Shown: positions 9,521 to 17,508 of the stretch, one piece after another | How the letters are laid out: every line of letters begins with the position of its first letter | Numbering within the stretch: position 1 is the stretch's first letter | From: Gloeothece verrucosa PCC 7822 | Lineage (GTDB): Bacteria; Cyanobacteriota; Cyanobacteriia; Cyanobacteriales; Microcystaceae | NCBI RefSeq assembly: GCF_000147335.1 | Contig: NC_014501.1 | Span: 1,689,501-1,753,500, forward strand | Direction: 5' to 3' | Length of the DNA: 64,000 nucleotides | Translations under genes and position numbers: made by a program | Notes under the pieces: model-generated | Database searches by the model: none | The model's input: the letters and a program-made list of their open reading frames with translations, nothing else | What the model was told of the DNA's origin: nothing

Positions 9521-9567
9521 GATGACTAATGACTTATGACCCATGACTAATGACTCATGACTAATAA
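9521..9567. repeat. Heptamer array (AATGACT/CATGACT), right arm, overlapping the CPBP gene end
   Basis: Units GATGACT, AATGACT, TATGACC, CATGACT, AATGACT, CATGACT. The array overlaps the last codons and TAG stop of the CPBP-protease gene (9547-9549), so the repeat supplies that protein's C-terminal Ser-His. Confidence 0.8.
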
Positions 9568-10398
9568 AATTATCCCTGTGATTACCATACAGAGAATTCC
9601 GGCTAGTCCGGCCAGAGGTTGTCCTCCTAAACCCGTTAACCAAGGTGAACCCTTGCCGCTATAAGATATTAATCCGGCTGTATCTAAAGAGGCCATTGCC
9701 CACACCCAACCGGTATGAAGTCCCCATGCTAACCCTAAATTCCCTCCCGCTACCCATCTCGCCGCTACTAATACTATCCCCATCAACCATAACCCCGGTA
9801 ACTGTGCTAAAGTGTTTTTCCGTTCCCAGACTAAATGTAACAGGGCAAATATAGCACTTGAAAGGATAGCGGCTATCTCCCTTGAGTAATCTTGTTCTAA
9901 TTTATTGAGAAATAAACCCCGAAACACCAATTCTTCTATTCCTCCCACTACAAGGGCCAATCCTAGCAAGGGAAAAATCACTGTGCCAAATTTGGGAAAC
10001 TTTTCACCATGCCAATTGATCCATCCTAATAATCCCTCAGCCCCAAAAATAAGCCCTAAAATTCCTATCCCCAAGCTTATTCCCGTTCCTAAATGCCAAA
10101 AAAGCGGCGGATTAAAAACCATCCCATAATCAGCCAAAGTTTCTCCTTCTAATTTGGCCATTTCCCAAACCCCTAAAGGAGCCAGTAAATATAAAGAAAT
10201 AATCAAGGGCAATTTTTGCTCTACGCTTAGGGTTAAATTTTTCAATGGATTCCATTTCAACCGCCAAGCTAAAGGAATAGCAATGGGAAACCAAATTATT
10301 ACCCAAGCGACTAAAAAAATTAAAATTTTTAGCCAAGAATTTTTACTGATTACTAAGTCCGACCAAAAATTTGACGGGGAAACAAAGCTGAACCACAT
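9547..10398 (-). CDS. CPBP-family intramembrane metalloprotease (Abi/Rce1-like)
   Basis: A 283-residue polytopic membrane protein. The CPBP/Rce1 motifs are present: EELVFRG (E155, E156, R160), FALLHLVW (H188) and GLHTGW (H228), which form the glutamate/histidine active centre. Such proteins cleave substrates within the membrane or mature bacteriocin-like peptides; the substrate here is unknown. I chose the ATG at 10398; an upstream TTG at 10431 would add 11 residues. The last residues (VMSH) are encoded by the heptamer array listed above. Confidence 0.85.
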   Translation of the reverse strand: MWFSFVSPSNFWSDLVISKNSWLKILIFLVAWVIIWFPIAIPLAWRLKWNPLKNLTLSVEQKLPLIISLYLLAPLGVWEMAKLEGETLADYGMVFNPPLFWHLGTGISLGIGILGLIFGAEGLLGWINWHGEKFPKFGTVIFPLLGLALVVGGIEELVFRGLFLNKLEQDYSREIAAILSSAIFALLHLVWERKNTLAQLPGLWLMGIVLVAARWVAGGNLGLAWGLHTGWVWAMASLDTAGLISYSGKGSPWLTGLGGQPLAGLAGILCMVITGIILLVMSH

Positions 10399-10614
10399 CT
10401 TGAGCCTGACAATTTTTAGCGGGTACAACAATACACAGTAATTAAGTCTATGGGCAAATTACTGTTTTTTTAATTAAAGATTTAGGGCAGGCCATCACGG
10501 GACAATCTACAGAGTCTAATCTCAATATCAGTTGTCCAATTCTCAACCTGTCCCCTTTTTTTTTACAGATATGGGAATTTTTTCAGCTTGGATTTAACAC
10601 ACCAAGCTTATGTA

Positions 10615-10653
10615 GTCGGTTATCTACGGAACATTTTTCAAGAAATAACCGAC
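10615..10653 (-). terminator. Stem-loop downstream of the cyAbrB gene
   Basis: Perfect 9-bp stem GTCGGTTAT (10615-10623) / ATAACCGAC (10645-10653) about 25 bp past the stop of the leftward regulator gene. A second 7-bp stem AGCTTGG/CCAAGCT lies at about 10585-10608. There is no clear T-run on the minus strand, so it may be a 3' stability hairpin rather than a strict intrinsic terminator. Confidence 0.45.
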
Positions 10654-10676
10654 TTATCTTGTCTCTTAAGGTTTAT

Positions 10677-11078
10677 CTAGGCCGACAGAGGTTGATCTTC
10701 GTCGACTCCTGAGCCTTCTCCTTCGAGTTGTTTCAAGTGAATATGTTTGTAGCCTAATTTAATTTCAAACTCATCACCTGGCTTTAATCCCATTTGCTCA
10801 GTGTAGGTTGAACCAATGACAATTTGGCCATTTTTGTGAACACTGACTCGAAAAGTCGGTTCGCGTCCACGACCATCTTTTACCCCTCCTGGATCAAGGG
10901 GAACGCCTTTAGCACCTAAGACGGCATCATAAAAGTCTGTTAAATTGACTCGTGTCTGACCGTCTTTGGTTTCTGTGTAATAGCCACACTGTTTCGCGGT
11001 TTCCCTACGAGGTAAGTGGGATAGCTCTTTCACTTTTTGAAGTAGTGCTTTTCCAGTTAAAGGATTAGGTTCTGGCAT
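10677..11078 (-). CDS. cyAbrB-family transcriptional regulator, probably cyAbrB2
   Basis: A 133-residue protein with the N-terminal LTGKALLQKVKEL...RRETAKQCGYYT region and the C-terminal SpoVT/AbrB-type DNA-binding strand set (RVSVHKNGQIVIGSTYTEQMGLKPGDEFEIKLG). cyAbrB proteins are cyanobacterium-specific, with AbrB at the C-terminal side. In Synechocystis the cyAbrB2 gene sll0822 adjoins sdhB (sll0823), from memory. Here an sdhB lies about 800 bp away and is divergent, which favours cyAbrB2. That paralogue affects carbon/nitrogen balance and fermentative and hydrogenase genes. Paralogue assignment is inference. Confidence 0.85.
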   Translation of the reverse strand: MPEPNPLTGKALLQKVKELSHLPRRETAKQCGYYTETKDGQTRVNLTDFYDAVLGAKGVPLDPGGVKDGRGREPTFRVSVHKNGQIVIGSTYTEQMGLKPGDEFEIKLGYKHIHLKQLEGEGSGVDEDQPLSA

Positions 11079-11893
11079 AAGACTAATTTCTTCCTTGATT
11101 TTCTACTAACTGTTATTTCACTTTTATCTTAACAATATATCTTATCAAAAAGACAACAAAAATTTCTAGAACTTGGACAAAAATTTTTTCTCTAATTAGG
11201 TGGGGGGCAATATAATGGTTAGGGAGGGCTTATAGCAATGAAGTTTCAAGGGCAAAAATTTTGACGGGGAAGTTTTTGAGGATCAACAAGCTGACCTCTA
11301 TCTGCTTAAACGACTACAAAACAAAAAAAATAAACTTTAAGCACTAACCCTTAAGATGCTTACCTCTTGGTTAAGTTGAGTAAATCTACTTGCATAAAAG
11401 GTAACAAATGTCTATTGAGGTAAAAAAGGCACTATAGACTTAAGTCAAAAGGCGAATCCGCATAATAGAGAATTAGTAGACTCATGGGGTTGCTCGTATT
11501 TTGAAACTCGAGTGATGAGTCGTGTTTTTGCTGTACCTGCTTAGGTGATCATCTACAGAAGAAAGTAAGTAGTCAAACATAATTAAAATTAACTCGGGTT
11601 AGCACCCTATAGAGAACAGGAATGAGAAGGTAAATTGTTAATTTTTCTTAACATCGCCGGGTTTATAGAGGTTCAAGTACGAAGTAAATCAGTAAATCTC
11701 TTATCATTGAGGATGGGGGTGTTTTTAGGGGGGACAGGCAAAAATCCATCATAGTGGCTAGATCAATTAAGCTGTAAAATCTCCTCACCTGTCATCCTCA
11801 AGTACCTAGTGCGGAACTCGTTCCGCACCCCAGTCGGGAACCCGTTCCCGACCCCAGCCCATTAGCTTTGAATTAGATGCAGCCGGTATCAAA
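11079..11893. other. Long divergent intergenic region between cyAbrB gene and sdhB
   Basis: 815 bp without a convincing reading frame. It is AT-rich and contains the double hairpin at 11809-11852 about 40 bp upstream of sdhB. Its length suggests complex regulation or a small RNA, but I found no recognisable RNA family in it. Confidence 0.45.
11809..11852. repeat. Twin perfect hairpins with related sequence
   Basis: Hairpin 1 (11809-11828) is GTGCGGAAC-TC-GTTCCGCAC and hairpin 2 (11833-11852) is GTCGGGAAC-CC-GTTCCCGAC. Both have 9-bp perfect stems with 2-nt tips and are separated by CCCA. They are variants of one another (G-CGGGAAC core) and stand just before sdhB. They resemble REP-type palindromic repeats; a degenerate copy lies inside a gene at 53295-53322. 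Confidence 0.75.
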
Positions 11894-12886
11894 ATGCAAG
11901 TTATTTTTAAAGTTCTTCGACAAAAACCCGACTCTACAGTCCGTGTTCAATCTTATACTCTAGATGTAGAACCCGGAAATACAATTTTAGACTGTCTTAA
12001 TCGGATTAAGTGGGAGCAAGACGGGACATTAGCGTTTCGCAAAAACTGTCGTAATACTATTTGCGGCAGTTGTGGGATGAGAATCAATGGACGTTCGGCC
12101 TTAGCTTGTAAACAAAACGTCGGCCAAGAATTAGAACTGTTTGCATCCACTACTAACGGGGGCATACCTGAGATTACTATTGCTCCTATGGGCAATATGC
12201 CAGTCATTAAAGATTTAATTGTGGATATGAATAGCTTTTGGAATAGTCTGGAAGCGGTCGATCCTTATGTAAGTACAAATGCCCGCTCAATTCCTGAACG
12301 AGAATTTTTACAAACGCCTGAAGAAAGAGAACGCTTAGATCAGATGGGCAATTGTATTCTATGCGGCGCTTGTTATTCGGAATGTAACGCCAGAGATGTT
12401 AATCCGGAATTTGTGGGTCCCCATGCTTTAGCTAAAGCTCATCGGATGGTGATCGACAACAGAGATAGCGAAACCGAAAGCCGCTTAGAAAAATACAATA
12501 CAGCTAAAGAAGGGGTTTGGGGATGTACTCGCTGTTATATGTGTAACACGGTTTGTCCGATGGAAGTGGCACCAATGGATCAAATCGGCAAAATTAAACA
12601 AGAAATTCTCAGACGACATGAAGCTAAAGATAGCCGCCCCATCCGTCACCGCAAAGTCTTAATTGATTTAGTAAAACAAGGGGGTTGGGTTGATGAGCGA
12701 AAATTTGCCTTATTGGTAGTAGGTAATTATTTTCGAGATTTAAGGGGAATGCTCAGTCTTGTTCCCGTAGGGTTACGGGTACTCGCTAGAAGAAAATTCC
12801 CCTTCACCTTTGAAGCTTCGCAAGGAACTCAAGAGGTGCGATCGCTGATTGAATCTGTCCAAAACAGCAAACAGTATAACGAATAA
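11894..12886 (+). CDS. sdhB: Succinate dehydrogenase / fumarate reductase iron-sulfur subunit
   Basis: Electron-transfer subunit of respiratory complex II on the thylakoid/cytoplasmic membrane. 330 residues. The 2Fe-2S ligands are C52, C57, C60 and C72; the C-terminal ferredoxin domain has CILCGACYSEC (C154, C157, C160, C164) and CTRCYMCNTVCP (C211, C214, C217, C221). It is longer than proteobacterial SdhB by an extended C-terminus, as in other cyanobacteria. No flavoprotein or anchor gene is adjacent, consistent with scattered sdh genes in this phylum. Confidence 0.93.
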   Translation: MQVIFKVLRQKPDSTVRVQSYTLDVEPGNTILDCLNRIKWEQDGTLAFRKNCRNTICGSCGMRINGRSALACKQNVGQELELFASTTNGGIPEITIAPMGNMPVIKDLIVDMNSFWNSLEAVDPYVSTNARSIPEREFLQTPEERERLDQMGNCILCGACYSECNARDVNPEFVGPHALAKAHRMVIDNRDSETESRLEKYNTAKEGVWGCTRCYMCNTVCPMEVAPMDQIGKIKQEILRRHEAKDSRPIRHRKVLIDLVKQGGWVDERKFALLVVGNYFRDLRGMLSLVPVGLRVLARRKFPFTFEASQGTQEVRSLIESVQNSKQYNE

Positions 12887-12891
12887 AATCG

Positions 12892-12933
12892 AGGAAAGGG
12901 TCAAGCTTAAAGAATTAGTCTTACCCTTTTCCG
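12892..12933 (+). terminator. Stem-loop after sdhB
   Basis: GGAAAGGGT paired imperfectly with ACCCTTTTCC directly after the sdhB stop; the stem has one bulged base. No long T-run follows. Probably the 3' end of the sdhB transcript. Confidence 0.45.
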
Positions 12934-12994
12934 GCTCATTTTTTCAGATTTGAGTTTTTAGGCTATATGCGGCTAGTTTATTGGCAACAACTCT

Positions 12995-13087
12995 TTATTT
13001 ACCGATACAAACGCGCCAGGCGATAAAACCCGCAAAAGCGATATAACCGAATACCGTCAACCATTCCAGCAAACCATCAGAAACCAT
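12995..13087 (-). CDS. Small 30-residue single-span membrane protein, unidentified
   Basis: ATG (13085-13087) to TAA (12995-12997) on the minus strand. The product is 30 residues with an acidic N-terminus (MVSDGLLEW), a hydrophobic helix of about 18 residues (LTVFGYIAFAGFIAW) and a basic end (RVCIGK). Size and shape resemble the tiny subunits of cyanobacterial thylakoid complexes (PetG, PetN, Psb30, NdhQ types), but it matches none that I can recall. It is convergent with sdhB and divergent from tlyA. No strong ribosome-binding site. Could be a chance frame. Confidence 0.45.
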   Translation of the reverse strand: MVSDGLLEWLTVFGYIAFAGFIAWRVCIGK

Positions 13088-13138
13088 CTTTGATACTTTT
13101 TTGTACAATCAAATATAGTTTATAATGCCTGCACTTCC

Positions 13139-13951
13139 TTGTCCAAACAAAGATTAGATAACCGATTAGTTGAGCTTAACCTCTGTGATTCTCGCCAACA
13201 AGCACAGAGATTGATCCGCGCAGGAGAAGTAAAAGTCAATCAACAGATTATCGATAAACCCGGTACAGAAGTTGATCCAAGCGCCGAAATTGTACTGCAA
13301 GCTAAACCGCCTTATGTGTCTCGAGGCGGTGAAAAGCTCAAAAAAGCCCTAGAAGTCTTCCAAATCCCTGTAGAGGGGCGTATATGCCTTGATGGTGGCA
13401 TTTCTACCGGGGGGTTCACCGATTGTTTATTACAAGCCGGAGCTAAGCGGGTTTATGGAGTAGATGTGGGTTATGGACAAGTGGCTTGGAGTTTACGCTC
13501 TGATGAAAGAGTTATTCTCAAAGAAAGAACCAATTTTCGTTATTTAACTTACTCAGATTTGTATCTTGACCAACCGCCGGCTGATTTGGGCGTGATGGAC
13601 CTCTCTTTTATTTCTTTAACTAAAGTGTTACAGCCGCTTTGGGAGCTATTAGTGCCGCCTCGGGAGGTAATTTTATTGGTTAAACCTCAATTTGAAGTAG
13701 GGCGTGAGCGCGTAGGCAAAAAAGGAGTTGTCCGTAATGCCCAAGATCAAGCCCAGGCAATTTTTGGCGTTTGGCAAGCGGCTCAAGGGTTAGGATGGAG
13801 TTATGGCGGAATAAGCTGGTCCCCAATTACTGGGCCAGCAGGTAATATAGAGTATCTTCTCTGGTTAAAGATGACGAGTGAGAAAAATTGTCTTAGCTTA
13901 GAAATGATACAAGAGTTAACAGAAAAAGCACTCCAAGTTTTTTCCGGTTAA
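13139..13951 (+). CDS. tlyA: TlyA-family rRNA (cytidine-2'-O)-methyltransferase / putative hemolysin
   Basis: 270 residues: an N-terminal S4 RNA-binding domain (RLDNRLVELNLCDSRQQAQR, about 4-65) and a Rossmann methyltransferase of FtsJ/RrmJ type with the SAM loop CLDGGISTGGFTD near residue 83 and the GVDVGYGQ strand. Known TlyA enzymes 2'-O-methylate 16S and/or 23S rRNA; the hemolysin label is historical. The only start fitting the S4 domain is a TTG at 13139; an ATG at 13125 is out of frame. Confidence 0.88.
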   Translation: MSKQRLDNRLVELNLCDSRQQAQRLIRAGEVKVNQQIIDKPGTEVDPSAEIVLQAKPPYVSRGGEKLKKALEVFQIPVEGRICLDGGISTGGFTDCLLQAGAKRVYGVDVGYGQVAWSLRSDERVILKERTNFRYLTYSDLYLDQPPADLGVMDLSFISLTKVLQPLWELLVPPREVILLVKPQFEVGRERVGKKGVVRNAQDQAQAIFGVWQAAQGLGWSYGGISWSPITGPAGNIEYLLWLKMTSEKNCLSLEMIQELTEKALQVFSG

Positions 13952-13964
13952 ATCTTCATCTCTG

Positions 13965-14144
13965 TCAAGGTTGATGATCATTCTTGTTATCCCCTGAAGA
14001 CTGATCGGGTTGCGTCCAGTAGGCAGGGTTTAAAAGAACTCTCTCAATATTGGCTGTAACTTCCGATAGCCTTTGTTTAATTTTCAGGCTGGCTTGTTCA
14101 GACCATAAGGTTAGAGGAAGATTTTTTTCTTGCCTGTGTTTCAT
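13965..14144 (-). CDS. Small 59-residue protein, unidentified
   Basis: ATG at 14142-14144 to TGA at 13965-13967, minus strand. Hydrophilic and rich in Gln, Asn and charged residues, with a helix-forming middle (EQASLKIKQRLSEVTANIERVL) and a disordered tail. Convergent with tlyA (13-bp gap) and upstream of the DUF2795 gene in reverse order. It fills an otherwise empty 310-bp spacer and has no frame competitors, which supports reality. No family recognised. Confidence 0.5.
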   Translation of the reverse strand: MKHRQEKNLPLTLWSEQASLKIKQRLSEVTANIERVLLNPAYWTQPDQSSGDNKNDHQP

Positions 14145-14264
14145 AAACTAACAACTTTAAGACAACTTATCTCCTTATTTACAATTGTTTAGGATAATGG
14201 AGGATTTAACGTCTCTCTTGTGGCTGAAACTACAAGGAAGAAAATCTAAAGAAAATGTAAAGAT

Positions 14265-14657
14265 TCAGTGTTCTTCAATAGCTTCAAGAATTTGAGCAGA
14301 TGTATCATAAACTCGAGGCGGCAACTCGATGAAAAGCTTTAAAATTTTTTCATCTACACCTTTGTTTTCAGCATAGAGAACTAATTTAGGTTTGGAAATA
14401 GGATAGACAACATCCTGTAAAATTTTCTCTACTTGCTCTCGATTAATTTTGATTCGTCTTTTTCTCTGTGAAGAAAAAATTGCGCTTAGAGCTTCATCAG
14501 AGGTTTGATAACGTTGGGAGGGTAACTGAGTAAATAAACGGAGGACTTTCTCATCAATACCTTTATCCTCTGCATATTTAATCAAGTCTCGTCTAGAAAT
14601 AGGATAGTCAACTTTAGACAAAGCCTTATTTAGCTGCACTAGGTTAATTTTAGACAT
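14265..14657 (-). CDS. DUF2795-like protein with two tandem repeats
   Basis: 130 residues made of two copies of one unit: residues about 4-60 and 72-128. Each reads VDYPISR.DLI.YAE.KG.DEKVL.LF..LP...Y.TS...L.AI or close variants. This is the DUF2795 pattern, a small helical module usually of about 60 residues. The exact biochemical role is unknown; similar proteins are abundant in stress-response loci. A basic linker (SSQRKRRIKINR) joins the units. The ATG follows AGGAGAACAATT, a good ribosome-binding site. Confidence 0.7.
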   Translation of the reverse strand: MSKINLVQLNKALSKVDYPISRRDLIKYAEDKGIDEKVLRLFTQLPSQRYQTSDEALSAIFSSQRKRRIKINREQVEKILQDVVYPISKPKLVLYAENKGVDEKILKLFIELPPRVYDTSAQILEAIEEH

Positions 14658-14968
14658 AATTGTTCTCCTGTCGACTAAGTTGTCAAATTCGCCAATTTAA
14701 TGAACAGCTAAAATTAGATGTTTAGCCTAAGAAGCCTCTATTTGCTATAAGCTAACTCGTCTAATGTTTTAATACATCTTTCTTATGGAACATTAAAAAA
14801 ATCTTTGGGCATAATTAAACGACGAGCTTGGCATTAAGTCCATGATTGTTTTAGTGAAAAAGTGCGACATAAATTCAATCTGCTCTGTAAAGACTTATAA
14901 AATACCTACAAGGCTTTTCTCTTGCTTATTGCCTGTCGCCTGACTAATCTTAATTTTGTCGCTGGTAC
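14658..14968. other. Intergenic spacer, no feature recognised
   Basis: About 310 bp between two leftward genes. AT-rich; no open frame, hairpin or known RNA seen. Confidence 0.4.
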
Positions 14969-15181
14969 TTACAAATTGACCTGATAAGTTTTGCCATCAA
15001 TAGTGACGCGATCACCACTCACCAGCTTACGTCCCCGCCGAGTTTCAAGAGTTCCATTCACTAAAACTTCTCCTCCTTGGATGCGTATTTTTGCTTCGCC
15101 TCCGGTTTGGACAAGTCCCTGCCATTTTAGAAACTGAGCCAGTTTAATGGTTACAGAAGATGCGGGTTCGTTTATTGTCAT
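14969..15181 (-). CDS. Small S4-domain RNA-binding protein (YbcJ-like)
   Basis: 70 residues forming a stand-alone S4 fold: IKLAQFLKWQGLVQTGGEAK, IRIQGGEVLVNGTLETRRGRKL, SGDRVTIDGKTYQV. The RRGRKL element is the basic RNA-facing patch. Family members (YbcJ/RlmK-type S4 minimal proteins) bind RNA or ribosome assembly intermediates; no enzymatic domain is present. It lies 8 bp downstream of the 76-residue membrane protein gene on the same strand, so the two are likely co-transcribed. Confidence 0.8.
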   Translation of the reverse strand: MTINEPASSVTIKLAQFLKWQGLVQTGGEAKIRIQGGEVLVNGTLETRRGRKLVSGDRVTIDGKTYQVNL

Positions 15182-15189
15182 AAAAACTG

Positions 15190-15420
15190 CTATAGAGCAA
15201 AAGTGAATAATTCTGTCAAAGCCGCTACCATTACCCCTATTAGAGTAATTTTGACTAACTTGTTAAACGAGCGAAGACCTAAAAAGTAACTCGCTTGTCC
15301 TCCAGTGCTAAATTGAGCATAAAGGGGCAAAGCTCCTATCATAAAGAAGAACAAAGCCATAAGGTTCATTTTTGGCTGTTTTCCGGTCAAGTAAACTGTT
15401 GGCTTTTGTTGCTTTTTCAT
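15190..15420 (-). CDS. Small membrane protein, unidentified
   Basis: 76 residues with a basic N-terminus (MKKQQKPTVYLTGKQPK) and two hydrophobic segments (about 19-37, LMALFFFMIGALPLYAQF, and 55-75, LVKITLIGVMVAALTELFTFAL). Probably two membrane spans with the N-terminus inside. First gene of a two-gene unit with the S4 protein. I do not recognise a named family; it looks like a conserved hypothetical. Confidence 0.6.
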   Translation of the reverse strand: MKKQQKPTVYLTGKQPKMNLMALFFFMIGALPLYAQFSTGGQASYFLGLRSFNKLVKITLIGVMVAALTELFTFAL

Positions 15421-15665
15421 CAGGATTACTCCAAAGGCATTTCGTTAAAGATCTTAACTGACATGAAGTATTATTGCCAACTATTGACAAATTATTGTTT
15501 GTATGTATGGATAAAGAACCTGAGAACTGATGCCTGAAAATTTGTTAAAAATAAGTATCTTCAGCAGAAAAGAGCAAGATAATAAAGTTAGGAAACCCTA
15601 AAACTTGTTTTTGGTAAGTAAGATTTCCTCATTTAGCTAGGTAAACTCTTGAAAAGGAGGTCTAT

Positions 15666-15911
15666 ATGACGACTTATGTTACTCAAGAAGGGTTTAAACT
15701 GACAACTAATAGCTCAGTTGAGTTAATCAAACAACTTCAAGAAATAATGCCGCGTCTCTCAAGTGCTGTTGAGGATAGGAGCAATGCTGAATTAGCATCT
15801 GTTGGCTTTTGTGAGAGTTCTATGACGCTCAATGCCGATGATCCTGAAAACTCAGTAGCCGAATTGATACAACAAGGTTATCTAAGAGTGATTGATGAGA
15901 TTGATGGCTAA
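15666..15911 (+). CDS. Small soluble protein, unidentified
   Basis: 81 residues, acidic and helical (SVELIKQLQEIMPRLSSAVEDRSNAELASV, then AELIQQGYLRVIDEIDG). The start is well supported by AAAAGGAGGTCTAT-ATG, the best ribosome-binding site nearby. A possible promoter (TTGACA at 15484) lies upstream. No motif recognised. Stand-alone gene bounded downstream by an inverted repeat. Confidence 0.65.
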   Translation: MTTYVTQEGFKLTTNSSVELIKQLQEIMPRLSSAVEDRSNAELASVGFCESSMTLNADDPENSVAELIQQGYLRVIDEIDG

Positions 15912-15925
15912 TAGAACAGTTCAAT

Positions 15926-15972
15926 CAGTAGACAGTAATGAGGGGAGTTAGTAGACTGATTACTGTTTACTG
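15926..15972. repeat. Inverted repeat between the 81-residue gene and lhgO
   Basis: CAGTAGACAGTAAT (15926-15939) and ATTACTGTTTACTG (15959-15972) pair over 14 bp with one mismatch and a 19-nt loop. It could be a terminator for the upstream gene, though no T-run follows. It also fits the ACTGTTNACTG heptamer style of nearby spacer repeats. Confidence 0.6.
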
Positions 15973-16013
15973 GTCAATATCGATCGATGCGGCATTAGTA
16001 ATAACTATTAATT

Positions 16014-17222
16014 ATGTCTTATTCTTGCGATTTTGTGATTATTGGAGCGGGGATTGTCGGTTTAGCTCTAGCTAGAGAACTTAAACACTGTTACCCTCAC
16101 AGTAAAATTATTGTTCTTGAAAAAGAATCAAGTTTAGGTCGTCATGCTAGTGGAAGAAATAGCGGAGTATTACATTCAGGAATTTATTATCCTGCAAATT
16201 CTATCAAAGCTAAAGTCTGTGCCCAAGGGGCTAAAGAAATGGCACAATACTGCCATCAACGACATTTACCCATAGCCCAAATAGGAAAAGTGATTTTACC
16301 CATTACACCAGCCGATGATTCCCAGTTAGACTTACTTTATGATCGCGCTCAAAGCAATGGAGTACGAGCAGAAATTATCGATCAACAACAGTTAAAAACG
16401 CTAGAACCTCTAGCATATACTATTACCGGTAGAGCCATCTATTGTCCGGATACATCAGTAATTGACCCCAAAGCTATTTTAAATGACTTAGCCGCTCAAT
16501 TAGAACAACAGGGAGTCAAAATTCTTTTCAATCAAAAATTTACTCAACTTGATCTCGAAGAGAAATGTCTAAAAACTCCCACAGAAACTCTTTATTTTGG
16601 GCATTTATTTAATAGTGCTGGACTTTATGCCGATCAGGTGGCTAGAGCTTGTAATATAGGCAAAAGATATACTATAATGCCCTTTAAGGGGTTATATTAC
16701 ACTTTAGCCGCTTCATCAGGATTAGAGATCAACAGAAATATTTATCCGGTTCCTAATTTACAAGTGCCCTTTTTAGGGATTCATTTTACTAAAAAATTGA
16801 ACGGTGAAATCTCCCTCGGGCCTACTGCTATTCCGGCTTTAGGAAGAGAAAATTATTCAGCTTGGGAAAAACTAAGCTTAACTGAGACTACTAAGATGAT
16901 CTGGCAAATTAGCCAACAGTATATCCATAATAAACAGGGATTTCGGCGCTTAATTCATCAAGAAACTCCACATCTATTGAAACCCTATTTTGCCAAAGCG
17001 GCTCAAAAATTAGTTCGCTCCCTAAAACCTGAACATTTACAGCCAAGTCATCACGTAGGAATTCGGGCACAATTATTTGATCAAAAAAAGCAAGAATTGG
17101 TAATGGATTTTATCATTGAACAGGGGAAAAACTCAACCCATATCCTCAATGCGGTTTCCCCGGCTTTTACCAGTGCTTTTAGTTTTGCTCGTTTAGTGCT
17201 GAATCAAAATGTCAATATTTAA
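16014..17222 (+). CDS. lhgO: L-2-hydroxyglutarate oxidase
   Basis: FAD-dependent oxidase/dehydrogenase converting L-2-hydroxyglutarate to 2-oxoglutarate. 402 residues in the DAO/GlpD fold: dinucleotide loop GAGIVG (11-16), LEKE strand, then the family-specific GRHASGRNSGVLHSGIYY segment that places it with LhgO (YgaF) rather than amino-acid oxidases. The C-terminal HVGIRAQLFD and VSPAFTSAFSFA elements also fit. Membrane association and quinone reduction are known for the E. coli enzyme. Monocistronic here. Confidence 0.88.
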   Translation: MSYSCDFVIIGAGIVGLALARELKHCYPHSKIIVLEKESSLGRHASGRNSGVLHSGIYYPANSIKAKVCAQGAKEMAQYCHQRHLPIAQIGKVILPITPADDSQLDLLYDRAQSNGVRAEIIDQQQLKTLEPLAYTITGRAIYCPDTSVIDPKAILNDLAAQLEQQGVKILFNQKFTQLDLEEKCLKTPTETLYFGHLFNSAGLYADQVARACNIGKRYTIMPFKGLYYTLAASSGLEINRNIYPVPNLQVPFLGIHFTKKLNGEISLGPTAIPALGRENYSAWEKLSLTETTKMIWQISQQYIHNKQGFRRLIHQETPHLLKPYFAKAAQKLVRSLKPEHLQPSHHVGIRAQLFDQKKQELVMDFIIEQGKNSTHILNAVSPAFTSAFSFARLVLNQNVNI

Positions 17223-17508
17223 CTTTATGGCTCAAAAATGAATCTTTCAGCATCTTGAGTCTTGAATAAGAATAATTCAAGAATTTAACGGTAAAAATAT
17301 CAGCTTTAACCAGTTTTTCAAGATTTTAAATGGGATGTGATCGAAAACACAGGTAGAGGTGAGGCCGATCATGCCTCATTCAACGGATAATAGTAGAAGA
17401 TCAAAATATATCTCATATCCAAAAACTTAACTCTCTCAAAAATTTAAGAATGTACAGTAAGCACAGTATTTTTTAGCAATTCTGATTCATAAAACCTGAA
17501 AATTATCC
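17223..17508. other. Spacer with a small hairpin
   Basis: No gene seen. A 6-bp stem TGAGGC (17360-17365) / GCCTCA (17373-17378) is the only structure noticed. Confidence 0.4.
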
